The position numbers and the translations under genes are program-made. A model generated the notes under the pieces. It was given only the letters and a program-made list of their open reading frames with translations, did no database searches and was not told the DNA's origin. 64,000 nt of DNA from Hoplostethus atlanticus (lineage: Eukaryota; Chordata; Actinopteri; Trachichthyiformes; Trachichthyidae): NCBI GenBank assembly GCA_034670405.1, contig JAXDDX010000034.1, positions 2,157,501-2,221,500 of the forward strand, given 5' to 3'. Shown piece after piece: positions 47,616 to 60,834 of this stretch. Within the stretch, counting starts at the first letter, position 1, and each line of letters starts with the position of its first letter.

Positions 47616-50600
47616 GATTGGATGGGAAGGCGAGACGCGTGGAGCGGGGGAGCTATCAGCATGGCTGAATAGCCAAGAAGGAAACGAGGGAGTAATCGGT
47701 GTGTGTTTGTGTGTGTGCATTCATCTGTGTGTAGGTGTGCATATGATTGTTTGTACCTTTGTGAATGTGTGTGTGTGAGGACTAGATGGTGGAGGGGCAA
47801 GTGGTGACCATGCGATAACAGCGACGAATGGCCCCGCCAAGTATCCAATGAAGCATTAGTGACAGACTGAAAGAGGATACCCTTCGCCTCCTCTGCCGCC
47901 GGTGCACCCTTTCCCATTTTTCATCCTTGTACAGAGGGACTGGACTAAAGTTGAAGGGATAAATAGAGCAGCATGGAGGAGACGCTTACCATGAGCTCTC
48001 ACATATATATATACCCCATTGTCCCCCCATTTATTATGTTTATTAGAAAGGTGCGGTTGCTGAATATGCAAAAGGCAGGATGTCTCTATGTGTCAGGAAT
48101 GACATTATTGGGTGTCGCCTGCATGTGAGAATGGAGGTGGTTGGAAAAAGCAGGGCACCACCAGCTTGCACAGTAGTAAACAACTCTAGGAAAGAGTCTC
48201 ACCTATGGGATGGGTGCTCCTGCTGCTGCTCCCACTGAATCAGAACTTGGTCGAACTATTTGGAGGGTGGACAATTTTGCTGCCTCGCAACATTGAGGGA
48301 CACTTTCACCAAACCCCCTAAATCTACACTTCTGCTCAGTATACAGCCTATATAAGACTGCAGGAAATAGAGAAAGGCAATGAAAGGTTTTCTGCCCATT
48401 TAGCGCGACATTATTGCTCAATCGGATGCAGGGTTTGCTGTGAGGATAGCAGTCGTAGATAAATAGCAGAAAGAGATCTTCCTAAGAAATGGTCACCCTA
48501 GAAAAAAGGTGTAAATATATATATATATAAATGACAGAAAGCCAGAGCCAGATGACAGCTGCTTTTGAAAATGCCACCTTTCAAGAGCTTATACGGTGTC
48601 AATTGTGCTTTGAGACGTTCCTCCTCTCACAATTCACTCCTCATTAGTCTCAAAGCTAGTGTGCGCGACTCGGCTCTGCAGCACTAATGGCCTTTGGAAC
48701 CATCCACACAGTCTTTCAGGCCTTCAGTGGTGCAGATGAAATAATAAGGAATAACAGGTTTGAAGGATCCTGCTCTGTTCCTCTATAAACCACGTGGACA
48801 CGACACGATTTCTGCTGACGCAAATATCTGCATCTGCATGGACTCGATGATGCTCCGGGCATCAACAGGGAGCCGGCTAAGTGTGTCCACTGTTAACCCC
48901 TGACCGTTCGTGGCCAATCGGAACTAGACCGTGAACTTGAGGTTTCCAGAACCCGCTAGCTAAGCATTTCACTCACACCAGACTGATCTCCATCCCATTG
49001 ATTTCCCCCGAGCCCGTCACTGTTGCCGTGGATGGATAGATTCAGTGGGGACAGTGTCGGGAAAAAAATGAGTGCGCTTCGTCTCCCCTTCATCCTCTTC
49101 CTCCTTCTCCTCCACCTGCTCTGCCTCCTCCTACCCTTTCTTCTCCTCCTCACCTTCTCCTCTAGAATGCAGACGACGAGTCGGTCGAAATGAGTAACGG
49201 CTGGCCATTTCTGCTCGATCGACACGTTAGCAAGCCATCCATCAACCCGGCGACAGCTCTTCGATGCTTTCTCAAGAAGAAGAGCTTCACATGGACACAC
49301 ATGCAAACACACACACGCGCGAACACATACTCACGCGAAGATCTCTTGAAATCTCCCTTCAGACATTTCGAGTTCCCTTACCCAGCATTTAGCTGGCAGG
49401 GTTGGTACTGGGAGAGCGCAAGAGCTGGGTAGGACACAGGCAGGAACAGCTGTGGGACAGCTAAAGCTAAAGTGCCTGGGTAATCTCTATTGATGTAGTG
49501 ATGAATGCGCCAAGGCATCAAATGGGAACTGCATTGTCTCCTCCATCTGTGGTGATTGCAAAGAGTTCCCCCCAAAGCTCAAAGTTTCCCTCTTGGTTGG
49601 CCGTCAACCCAGGCAGAATGACAGCAGAATTGCCAGGCGTCAGCACACTGTGGCCCTGCAATCCCCTTGTCAAAACCTTCAGTACTACTGTGGCTGCAGA
49701 GCTTCTGCAGAGTCTTGCAGTTTTTTCAGGCTATTATAGTATGTCAATTTTTCTTCTCTCATATCCTCGCCGACCACCTTCACTACCCATCTTGCAAAGT
49801 TTAGCAAGAAAGACATTTTTATCCTCCTGACTATGATTTTTTTCTTGCTAACCTTCTCTCTCGTTCACTCCTACAGACTTCTGTTTCTTTCTTTTGTCAA
49901 TTTCTCTCCCAAGCACTTCCGCCATGTACCGCAAAGTGTGGCAAGCAAGAGCTATTTCAGATCTACAATTCTCTCCTTCTGTTTTTATCGCTCTCCGTCT
50001 CTCTCTCTATCTATCTAATTCTCTCTTGCTCTCTCTCTCATCTCTCCACTTTAAGGGATAATACATCATGTTATGCCACCCATGGGCCTGGGCCCACACC
50101 CCACCTCCACACTGGGATTGTGGGGTTTCGGGATGTGCTAAGGGTTCTTGAGATATACTGGAAGTGTATCATAGTGTTCATTCAGCACAGAAATTAATTC
50201 AATCAGCACAAAAAGAAACAGAGCGTTGTATAATAGAAAAAAAAACATGCTGAACAATGGAGAGAGGTGTTACCGCCTGTGAAGGCAAGATCAGATAATA
50301 TTGGCAAATCCTTTTCATGGTTTGTGGGATTTTCCCCATAAGACAGTACAGTGTGCCAGCAAATTTAGACAATCGCAAGAAAGTATTTGAAAGTCCACTT
50401 TGGAAACTTTCCGGTTATTTACAACTTAGATAACACCATCTGAATCCTCCTGATATGGTAGACCCCGACAATATGGTATTCTATGCAGGGTGAAACAAAT
50501 TGCTGGCAAAGGCAAAGACAAGAATAACATATGGGCATTGTCAAGAAATGGAAGCATTGTCCGTTGAGAGCCAATGGAAGCAGTGAGGCAGAATGTGTTA

Positions 50601-52677
50601 ATCTGGAATCTGTTATTTCATTTGACAACCCAAGGAAAATAAAATTGTAAATTTTTCACTGTTTGATTTGTTAGGTTAGGTAGCAAGTTATGATGTGGTT
50701 TCTGCCCTTTCCCCAACTTCCTTTGAATCATTACATTATTGTGTCTTGACAAATTACATTGTGGCATTCAGGCAGCATGACATGCATTTCATTGGAGTCC
50801 AGCGGTGCATTTGAGCACATACCATGAGGTTGCATGAGTAGAATGTAAATGCTAAAAATCGAGCTGATCATTATGGAGCATGGACGTATTTCCTGAAGCG
50901 TCATAGTGCCATAGTGTAGAAACACTGGTGGACATATAAGTAGTCCAGGTTGTGCAAAAAAAACACTAGGCAATAATAACAGCGGTGGGATTAGTTAGTT
51001 CCACAGATCGTAAATAGGCTCTGAGGAAGAGGTGGCATGTGGTCTTGGTCTTAATCGACCCATACTTTTTCGCAGAGGAACGTTTTTTGGAACAAGTGGT
51101 TGGCAAGGTGTGCAGGGTTGGCAGCAATCCTTCCTGCCCTCTTCTTCACCATGCCGCTCCTTCATCCTCACAAACAAACAAAATGATGTCTTGTGCCAAC
51201 GTCTTACTGGATGTACGACAAGCACAATGTGAGACTTTTGAACAACTGAAGGCATTTCAATCATTTCAATCATTCTCCAAGCGGAAAGAGATGTGTGCTA
51301 AAATAGTTTGCCGGGTAGGGGATTGCCACAAACACTAATTTTGGCAGACAGGATGTTGGCAGTGACATGGGGCAAGCCGAGTGATTACTACTGGGCCACA
51401 TTAATCAAAAGCGGATGAAAATCCACCGTTGGAGATCGATATGTGGAGAGTTTACTCTATTATCTGTAGGCTTTTCAAAAACCAGGGCTATAATTCCCAG
51501 TTTCTCTGTTGATTTGAGAGCCACAGCTCTGTTCCTGATGGGAGGGGAATATACACAATGGCAGCCAACTCAGGAACAAATAGATTAGGGAACAGTGGAC
51601 TTTACTTTAGAGATCTTTTTTTTGTGCAGCATTAGCACAGCAATCAATAAACAAGCTATGTAAGCTTACCTATGACATTATTATGGCTCTAAGTATTCAG
51701 CTCGTGTGCATGTATCTGCTTGTGGGAGCACAGCAGAGTTTGTGGTGATGCCTTAGGCTGGGTGGTCCTCCAGAGTAATCAATAACCTCTTGGCATCCTG
51801 TCCCCCCTATCTGATCCTGGGGGAAACCAACCAAACTCAACCCCTGATCCGCGAGATAAATATTGAAAAGTTTAATGCTGCACTTAAAAAAACTTGTATT
51901 AGTTCCTAAACTTATTGTGGGTTCTTCGTGGGGATGGAGAAAGCCAGAGAGAGGCGTCTGTCTGTCAACCCCTAAATGAACCTATAAGAGTGTAATTGAC
52001 GGAGAACGTTGAAGAGCCATCGAGCGGCAATATGAAAATCCTAATGCATTGGGACAAGCGAATGCTGCAGCAGTAACAATGTGTGTCCTTGGAGATGGGG
52101 GACAGTGTGTTAGTCATATAGACCTGCATCGCAAACACCCCTCTGTGAGCCTGACAGGTGAGACGTGAGATTAATGGTGTCTTTTTACTCTTGAAGAAAG
52201 TCACTGAAGGCGATGGCAATTGGCAGAGAAAATGAAGGTCATATAGTTCTATTAGATGTCAAAGGTGAGATGAGGCCTTGAATATAAAGGGAAAATCAGC
52301 CCCCAGATCAACTTGGAAGATAAACTTTTAGTCCCTTTTTATATTTGTTGAATTGAAGCATATTACTTTTGTGCATAGAGATGTGCATTACAGCAACTTT
52401 CATACAGGCTTTGTTTTAGAAGTCAAGCTAGCACAAGTGGAGGACAGTTGCCATAGAGCATCACTCACACAGCACTTTATGTTGGTTAGCAGGAGGGACA
52501 GGAGAAAAGTGAATCTAAATAAAGATTTACAGGCATTTGTCTGACTTGACACTGAAATATGAAAAATACATTCATGGTGTTTCACAGTAAAGTTTATCAG
52601 AATCCAGATTTTTTTTCCCCCAGCTATTGCAAAGTTTTGTCAATGACATCAGATTTCAAAACAAACAAAAGGTTTGT

Positions 52678-52996
52678 GGGGCGAGGCTCAGTGGTTAGCA
52701 CAGCAACAATGACCCAGGTTTGATTCCCCCCGGTCCTGTTCTGTGTGGAGTTTGCATGTTCTCCCGTGTTCACGTGGGTTTCCTCCCGCAGTCTAAAGAC
52801 ACGCAGGTCAGGTGGACTCTAAATCGGTGTGTGTAATAGGTGTGAATGTGAGTGATTGTCTGTCAACCTGTGTTTGCCCTGTGATGGAGTGGCGACCTGT
52901 CCAGAGAGTTTCCCTGCCTTCTGCCCAATGCATGCTGGGATAGGTTCCAGCCCCTCTGTGACCCTGAATAGAAACAGATAAAGAAAATGCATGAAG
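52678..52996 (+). mobile_element. tRNA-derived SINE-like repeat
   Basis: The head carries Pol III-like boxes: box A-like CTCAGTGGTTAGCA and box B-like GGTTTGATTCC (consensus GGTTCGANNCC). The body TGTGTGGAGTTTGCATGTTC, TTTCCTCCCGCAGTCTAAAG, GTGATGGAGTGGCGACCTGT, TGCTGGGATAGGTTCCAGCC, then TGTGACCCTGAATAGAAAC is a well-known dispersed teleost sequence. It is nearly full length. A partial reverse-oriented copy lies at 44838-44932. The exact family name is left open. Confidence 0.8.
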
Positions 52997-54003
52997 GACA
53001 AACGGCTTGTTTATACTATGTGGGTTCCGTTTTCTTTCAAGCTAGAAATACTTTTACTCTTCTGTACATTTCTTCTTGTAGATGATCAGCCTCACTTTGC
53101 AGAGAATAGCAGTCAGTTAATGGAAGATTTTACAGCAGTGATGCCACAGGAGTTACATTTTGTAATTTAAACTCTCTAGATAAAATATGTTACTCTATGC
53201 TGTATAGCAAGGACTGCAGATCTAGTGCAGAATCAGTGTCAGTGCAGGAAATGACAGAGAATGCCTGAATGAAACATTGTGTCTCACACTATCATTTGTC
53301 AAAGTCTGATGGGGTAAGGAAGGTAATTGCTTCTGGGCAGCATCAATGCGTCAGAAAGATATTAAACTAAAACTGCCATAACTATCACCACTTTTGAAAG
53401 TCAACTTTCAACATTGGTGCTGTTCATATATTCATCAATGCACAGGATAAGATGTTACTATCCCTTGTGCCATATTCCAGGGCGACCACTCATAGAAGCC
53501 CAATTCAGATATTATACGAATGAAACAAAAACCATCAAATGAACATCCTTCGCCAGGTGGTACCATTCATCATTCGTTATCATTTAGAATGAGAGACCAA
53601 GTAAGTAACTGTAGTTTAACATGAACTAAACACTTTGCCCTTTACAGCACAGCTGAACTTAAATAACCCGGGAGTAAGTTTGAGACAACGGCCTCCCTTC
53701 TGCTTACCTGCTGCCCTGGGAACAGAGCTGTGCCAGGGAGTAATGGGTGTGGGCTTGGTGCTGTTAGCAAAGGTACCACTGAATTTGTGAAGCTCGTAGA
53801 TCCTACAACTGATGAGCACAGGGGTGTCAGGGGGAGGCCGTTTCTCGGGATTTATACACCGGCTGCCTGGGGGATGAGGGTTAGCTGGGACCTGGTGGAG
53901 ATGACATGAGTGTTGAGTGTTGATGATGAGTGTTATTCTAGATGTCACAATCACATGTCTCTCCACCCAGATAGACCTGGCTGTCCAAGAAGAAGATATA
54001 CGC

Positions 54004-54052
<49 letters not shown>

Positions 54053-54499
54053 TGCTTATTTATTACTGTCAATTATTATCCCAGCATTATATAAAGCTGG
54101 GATAGAAAAAAATAAAATCATTGGCAATTGTAGGAAATTGCAATTTATCCAGATATATGTATGTGCAAATTGTAAGTAAGTGAAGTAAACAAACTTGGTT
54201 TTCGTATCTGAATGTCAACATTGCCTTCTCTTAAGTGGTGTTTTCAATAATTTTATGCAATGGTGCAAAACATTTGCCTCAACCTATTGCAAGCTGACAC
54301 TGAACTGAAAAGCAATTAATCTGAATTGTTATTAGACTGTGTTTAGTTCATGTAATCCACTTCATTTTTGGTTCATGGAGTTTACAGCGCTTTATTTTAA
54401 CAAGTGTCAAAACAACTAAAGTGTTTCCAACAGATACTGGATATTCTTTTGTTTTGTTTGTGTGTAGACAGTCTAACGTTAATCAATGAAAGAACAAAC
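52997..54499. other. Intergenic, no gene seen
   Basis: Contains the (CA)n tract at 54009-54049. No exon is supported; open frames around 53616-54179 are driven by that repeat. Confidence 0.4.
54009..54049. repeat. (CA)n microsatellite
   Basis: Uninterrupted CA run of about 20 units. Confidence 0.96.
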
Positions 54500-54680
54500 G
54501 GTAACACTTTATAATAAGGGTACAAATCATACACTGAACTAATGCTTAACTAATGCTTAATTAATGCTTGCACATGATGATTTAATGCATGAATTAATGC
54601 AGGATGTATCATGAATTCCTATTGCTCACCATTAACAAATGATCAATCATTTGTTAATGGTGAGCAATAGGAATTATATT
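54500..54680. mobile_element. MITE fragment containing a perfect 30-bp palindrome
   Basis: It opens with GGTAACACTTTATAATAAGG, the terminus of an abundant teleost MITE type, followed by TTAATGC-rich sequence. At 54614-54643 and 54646-54675 are exact 30-base reverse complements separated only by CA. The matching right terminus (AAAGTGTTACC) was not found, so the element is truncated or rearranged. Confidence 0.55.
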
Positions 54681-55022
54681 GCTATTTGTGATGACTTTAT
54701 GTGATTAGTTCACACTTAGATAGATCATCAATTAAGGAATGTTAATACACAGTTACTTCATACATTAATTGATTTTTTCAGATAGATAGGATTTGGCCAC
54801 ATGAGCATGCAGAGTCACAATGTTTGCTTACTTACTGACAGATAAAGTAGTACAATATAATATCAGCATTGTTCTTTGGTACTTTTCCCCCTTGATATCA
54901 CCAACACTTAAGAGAGTCCAATCATCTCATTGAGCACAAATAATTCCTAAAAGAAATATGTAGGCAAGCAGGAAGAACACACCACCAGTATCAATACCTT
55001 ACCAATCAATCACATACCTTGT

Positions 55023-56810
55023 ATGTTTGAGCATTTTTTACTCTGTTGCCCCATTAAAAAAACAAAAACAACTACAACATTAACTTCACCCTGGTTTAAC
55101 GACAATACTCGCTCCTTAAGGAGGGACTATAGGAAAGCTGAGCGTAAATTCAAGAAAGATAAACTCCAAATTTCCTTTGATATACTGAAAGACTTATTGG
55201 CCAAATATCAGCTGGCAGTTAACTTGAGAAGATTACATCCCATATGAAAATCTCTTCCTCCCCTCTTGATATTATTCCCACTAAATTTCTAGTCCTTGGC
55301 TCAGTAAATTCTAGTGTCTTGCTGATTGTCAACAGCTGGAGTTTTTTTAAAACAAATTTTAAACATGCAGTTGTACAACCCCTTCTCAAGAAATCCAACC
55401 AATCTCCAAGTTAACTTCTATCCAAAGTTCTTGAGAATGTAATTTTCCATCAGCTTAACCAGAATGAGGAAATTCCAATCCGGTTTCAGAACACTCCATA
55501 GCACTGAATCTGCTCTTCAGAAGATTACTAATGACCTCCTTCTAGCAGCTGATTATGGTGACTGTCCCATCCTAATTCTGCTAGACCCTAGTGCAACTTT
55601 TGACATGGTGAATCATGCAACTCTTATTGCCCGCCTCAAATACTGGGTTGGGATTTCTGGTGTTGGTTCTCTTCCTATTTATCATGCAGAACATTCTCCA
55701 TTTCCTGAGGTAACTGTAACTCATCCCCAGCCCTTATATCCTCCGGTGTACCCCAGGGTTCTATACTAGGTCCAGTGCTCTTTCCCATCTACTCCCTTAG
55801 GTCAAATCATTCAGAAGTACAACATTTATTTCCATTGCTACGCAGATGACACACAATTATATTTCCCTCTGAAGCCTAATGACCCTAGCCCCCTAAGGCA
55901 CTTATCCAGATAAGATATTAGATCATGGATGGCACAACATTTTTTGCAGCTCAATTAAAATTACTTTATTTGCTCCCCCCATCTCTACTAACATAATCAC
56001 CCACAACCTAGGCCACTTGCCAGGCCATGTAAAATGATATGCCAAAAATATTCGACCATGCCCTGAAATTTGACAAACAGATTAACTCTGTGGAAGACAG
56101 TTTTTACTGTCTCTAAGATTTGGTCCTTTTTGTCCACCTTTTTTCTCGACTTGATTACTACAACTCTTTCTACTTTAGTGTCAGTTAGTCGTCCCTCTCC
56201 CGCCTCCATTTAGTGCAGAATTCTGCAGACCGGCTCCTACCAGATAAAGAAAGAGGAACCACAATACACCAATTCTAGCCTCTCGGCTCCGGGTCAGCTT
56301 TAGAATTAAGTTCAAAATGTTACTGTTTGTTTATAGATCATTACATGGTCTTGCCCTGGGTTATATTGCTGAACTCCTTTGCCCCGACAGTGCTAGATCC
56401 CTCATATCATCTGATCAGGGGCTGTTGTTTGTCCCAAGGTTCCGGCTGGTAACCAGAGATGACCAAGCTTTTGCTGTAGCTGGCCCCAGGCTATGGATCC
56501 GCCTTCCCTCCCACATCAGATCAATAGAATCAATTGGCTCTTTTAGGTCAACTGCACTTGATCCTATCCATATTTTTGTTGTGGGAGGTGATGTTGGTTG
56601 TGTTGCGGATGCTTGGTCTTTCTCTGTGATTATATGTATATTATATATATAGATTTGGTTGTTCCTGCTTGTATTAAATGTCTTAATTTAATGCTCTATT
56701 TTATATATATATATACTGTATATATATTATTTTTTATGTTCTATTTTATGTATTTTAATGTATTTTTTCTGCACTCTGTAAAGCACTTTGGAACTTGTTT
56801 TGTGTTGATA
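55023..56810 (+). pseudogene. Decayed L2/CR1-group LINE reverse transcriptase
   Basis: Pieces of one non-LTR retrotransposon ORF2 appear in order but in shifting frames. The post-endonuclease segment reads WFNDNTRSLRRDYRKAERKF (55100-55170). Then comes LDIIPTKFLV followed by FKHAVVQPLLKKS (55265-55400). The RT fingers/palm segment reads KFQSGFRTLHSTESALQKIT, then NDLLLAADYGDCPILILLD, then ATFDMVN (55464-55620). SGVPQGS-like sequence (GVPQGSILGPVLF, about 55743-55785) and the catalytic CYADDTQLY (about 55839-55865) follow. Last is the C-terminal segment LLFVYRSLHGLALGYIAELL, then PRLWIRLPSHIRSIES (56317-56540). Frame changes between these blocks and a deletion near 55220 show it is dead. The 3' tail includes GTAAAGCACTTTGGAACTTG. 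It is older and of a different subfamily from the copy at 29223. Confidence 0.88.
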
Positions 56811-57649
56811 GCGCTGGTGCTGAGTCCCAGAGGGCGCACTGTGCACAAGACGTTGCGGTTCACGATCCGGTGTTGGGCGAACGCAATACGTGGATAAATA
56901 TCACACGAAGAGTTAATATTGTGAAAAAAATATATTGGGAGAGAAACCACTGTGCAAATGCTAAATGCTAACATGTTGGTCTGAGCTAGCTTGCTCCAGC
57001 TGAGCTCAGTCGGAGTTCTAAACTGTGAATTTTATTTATATTGGGATTTCAATGTAACACGTGCTTCAGCATTTGATGATTTTATCATCAGGCTACAAAT
57101 AAATCACCCACCAATAATATTTTCACTGTTAAGTATTCAAGTAGTGTTTGGGAAATCAAGTGTCTTCCTTATTACTGACTTCTATTTGCTCTAATTAGGC
57201 AAATCATGGTCAGGGGTTCTCATTTCTATTCAAATAAAACCAGCTGTGAGGAACACGTGTTAAAGGTCATACAGGACATTTTACTACAGCTCATAATGAA
57301 AAAATCAATATTTGCCACTGGTTTTCTGAAGCACTTATGGTTTTCTGAAGCAGTATGCCTGCCAGTAAGTCGCTGGCACAGTCCAAGAGAGTGGGAGAAG
57401 ACTCGCGTGCTCCCTGTGCTCACTGGGATGCTCAATATATTTTTAAGGTCAGTTGATGGAGGGCCTTGACAATCAATGTGAGGTGGTTAAATTTCCCATG
57501 AGTGGCGTAGGGGAGTGCTGCTCATCACGTAACTAACAACTAGAGGGCCCAAATGAATACCACAGATTCACTTGGAGGAAATGAGACTCCTCTAACTGTG
57601 AGTGCTGCCAAGTGTGAGCCAGAAATGATCACACAGAGGGAAATAAGTT
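56811..57649. other. Noncoding, no gene seen
   Basis: No exon, RNA gene or repeat recognised. Confidence 0.4.
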
Positions 57650-57834
57650 AGAAAGCTGACTTACTGCACTTTTCCTCATCACTGGTTCTGCTCTTAGATA
57701 CTTGTTTAGGAAGGAAATGCACTTACGATTTCTGGTGACTAGTGGTTCTCACGCCTACCTACGTTGAATGCACTTATTGTAAGTCGCATTGGATAAAAGT
57801 GTCTGCCAAATGACTGTAATGTAATGTAATGTGT
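57650..57834 (+). mobile_element. 3' tail of the LINE family seen at 29223
   Basis: TTGTTTAGGAAGGAAATGCA, TTCTGGTGACTAGTGGTTCT, TGAATGCACTTATTGTAAGT, then TGGATAAAAGTGTCTGCCAA and a (TGTAA)n tail match, block by block, the reverse complement of 29223-29410. Only the 3' UTR is present, so this is either a very short 5'-truncated insertion or a SINE that borrowed the LINE tail. Confidence 0.8.
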
Positions 57835-58073
57835 GAACCACATTCGTTCTTTGGCCTGCAGGGCCTCCAACAATGACGGTTAATGAGACAGGTCAAATGA
57901 AGGTCAGGAGAGTGAATTTCAAATCCAGAAACTGCCTACTCTATTTAGTTGTTATTGTGGTTTAGTGGTATTTTAAAGCGATGTGGTACTTTAGTCACAT
58001 ATTGCTGCAACAGATGAACGGATGAGTATTTAGAGACCTATATGACTTAACGTTCAGTTTGAGTACTACATGT

Positions 58074-58179
58074 TCTTTCTCTCTCTCTCTCTCTCTCTCA
58101 TCCGCCCTCTCTCTCACTGTCCATCTGCCTCTGTCCTATCTCTCTCTTTCTCTTACCCTCTTCTCAACATCCCTCACTA

Positions 58180-58228
<49 letters not shown>
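58074..58228. repeat. Interrupted (CT)n array
   Basis: Pure CT runs at both ends of a 150-base CT-rich block with scattered interruptions. Confidence 0.9.
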
Positions 58229-58231
<3 letters not shown>

Positions 58232-59685
58232 AGTCTATCTGTCCCTCTTCCCTGTCCTGTCCAGTCTGTACTGGATAAATGAAGTCCCATCAAGGAGATA
58301 TCAAGATAAACATAAAAGTAGTCCGAGGTTGACAAGAAAATAAGAGTCATCCATCACAGGGCTTGGCTACTTACACAACATGTCAGAGGAACCCTGGGGT
58401 CCTCAACACACCACCTGACTCTCTTTAATTCAGGACACTGAACCGGATCGCCACATCAGACGGCTGGACGAGCCAGAGAAAAAGAGGGGGAAAAAAAAGT
58501 GCACTGTTGTTCCGTTAATGGCGTTGACCGGTTCGGGGACCCGCAGAGCGCGGCACTGTAAGTAATTTTCAGACGTAGGCGGAAGGTAGAGGAGAAAAGA
58601 GAACGCGTTACGTCTTCATCTTCATATCAGGCCTCTGAAATCTTCCTCATCCTTCTTTCTCCAAATTCCTCCCGACATATCTGACCCCCTTGTTTTGTTT
58701 TCTCCAGCAAGGCCATCAGCCCAATGCTCCATTCCACTTGGGTGAATTGGTGGGCCGCATCATTTCTTGTCCGGTCTTTTGTCGTAGATAAGGCATAAGG
58801 TGTTTATACAGTTTTGTCCTCTCTGGTAACGTAACACCACTGTCCTGATAAACACCAGAAGAATGACGCCTTGTCCGCAACTTAATCTCACTCTTTACCT
58901 GGTTATAAATCATTCTTTGCGTATACGGTGTGAGGCAGCTTTGTGGTTCACTGGTCCAACATTAGTCATTGGAAAACTCTACCGGTATTGGACATGGCTG
59001 GACGTGGCAATTTTACAATTCTCCACAAATCCAGGGGGGGATGCAATATATTAAATGTAGCTAGCTATGAATTCCCTGTGATATGAGGAGGTCATTAAAG
59101 GTGATTACTTTCCCCCGAGCAACAAAGCCACGTTCATGAATCAATTACTTTAAGTCAATAGTTTATTATGGGACACTGTCAATGCTGCCAATGTTGACAG
59201 GATCAGCATGTAGCTTCATTAACTATTCGATTCACTTTTTCATTGAATTATATAGCACAGAGGTACCATGACAAGAAAATAATCATTTATTATTATCGTT
59301 ACTATTATGATTATTTATAAGAGTAACTTTGACCATGCTGTCATCGATATTGTGCAATAGATTCAAATATAGAGCAGTACAGTAGATCTACCAATTACAA
59401 GCTTGGCTTAGTAATTGTTTTTGTTGCCAGATTCTGTACAGACTTAAAAAGAGGTATTTTTAATCCACAGCCAGATGTCATTTATTTCCTAGAAACTGGT
59501 GACAGCATTATGCAGATGAAGCTATTTTTGTATCTAGTGAGACTTTAGCAGCTGTAGCAGCAGAAATGGGGTTGCATGTGACCCACTCTGTCGAGGAAGA
59601 TGAGTGTGTGGAGCATAGGGACACAATATTATATCATATGGTCTTACCACTTAGTCGGGCAAAACCTCAATGTAATGAAGGCAGT

Positions 59686-59687
<2 letters not shown>

Positions 59688-59743
<56 letters not shown>
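59688..59743. repeat. (TC)n microsatellite
   Basis: Uninterrupted run of about 27 TC units, followed by a degenerate CT-rich margin. Confidence 0.95.
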
Positions 59744-59748
<5 letters not shown>

Positions 59749-60821
59749 TCGCTCTCTCTCTCCTCCCTTTTGTCTCCCAGATGTACAGAGGACTTTCAGG
59801 TGACATAACACACCCTTTGGCGGCCATATTGGATGACCTCCGCTCTTGGGCGATAGTGGCTATGACATGGTGAACCCTAGCCCCCTTAGTCTCTACATAA
59901 CCTGGCTGAATGCCATGCACAAATGTATTTACACTAACGCCTGCAGCGAAAACCCCTTGCATAACGTAATTTACAGTATTTGCCCGGTGTCTATGCTATC
60001 TGCTCCTCTTGCTCTCTGGGGCAAAGTAAACGCTGTTGAGAACAGAACTTGATGATAATACAGTTTTAGCAAGGTTTCGTTTTTCCTAATTGGGCTGCTT
60101 AAGGTCACAAATCCTGTGACAGACAGGTCAGGATAATGAGCCCAAAGAAAAGAAAATGAGAGAAGGAGCAAGGTTATTTACGTCTTGGCTCTTTGGCGGG
60201 GGACAAAAAGTTTCTGCCGTGGGCAGGGAAGGATTTTGGCAGGGATACACACCTTTTAACCTCCACTTTTCTCTTCCCTGCCGTAGTGCATTGTTCTACA
60301 TTAATTCCAATGTATTAAACAGGCAAGGGAAGGTTAAATGGGTTAAAATGTAAAGTTCTTGTCTTGCCACCCGACACTCAGATCTTCTCCATGTTAGGCA
60401 AATACACACAATACGCATTATACGTACCAGGAGCCATGATGAGCTCCCTGCCACACTATGAAACCGCCCTCAAACGGACACAGACACACTCCACCTCACC
60501 ACAGCATGACTCATGTGAAGTCAACCTGGCCTGTTGCCGCGTGTTGGGTTTGTGCAACACGTCACGCAAGGGGTGCAGTGGGGGGGCTGAGAAGGACCCC
60601 GAGGGCTCCGCGGGGCTCAGTGGCTGAGTATCCCTTCTTCTCCAACTACACTGTGATAATCCTAAAACCACAGCGAGGACCTACAACACCATTCATCACT
60701 GCCAGGCGGTAGGTCACAACCCATTCGTTAGGACGCATTTGTCCTTCCACACCAGTACTCACCACTGAGAGCACCGTAAGCGCTATACTTGCAGGAGTTG
60801 CATTGCTGTGCTTGAGGGCAC

Positions 60822-60834
60822 GGGGGGGGGGGGG
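60822..60834 (+). repeat. G13 homopolymer
   Basis: Thirteen consecutive G residues by direct reading. The length is prone to sequencing error. Confidence 0.8.

Larger units (their letters stand above)
47337..52677. other. Intergenic, no gene seen
   Basis: No exon is supported. The stretch holds the (GT)n tract and hairpin listed separately, a short (TA)n near 48516-48528, a CTC-rich run on the minus-strand purine block at about 49080-49160, and CT-rich sequence near 49980-50050. Confidence 0.4.

Noticed and set aside
47426..47917. 163-codon minus-strand frame
   Set aside because: Much of it is the translation of the (GT)n tract and other TG-rich sequence.
53616..54179. Open frames across the CA repeat
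   Set aside because: Both strands are open because of the dinucleotide repeat; no protein similarity.
55023..56810. Reverse transcriptase frames as an active or host gene
   Set aside because: Blocks lie in different frames with internal stops and a deletion; it is a dead LINE, not a gene.
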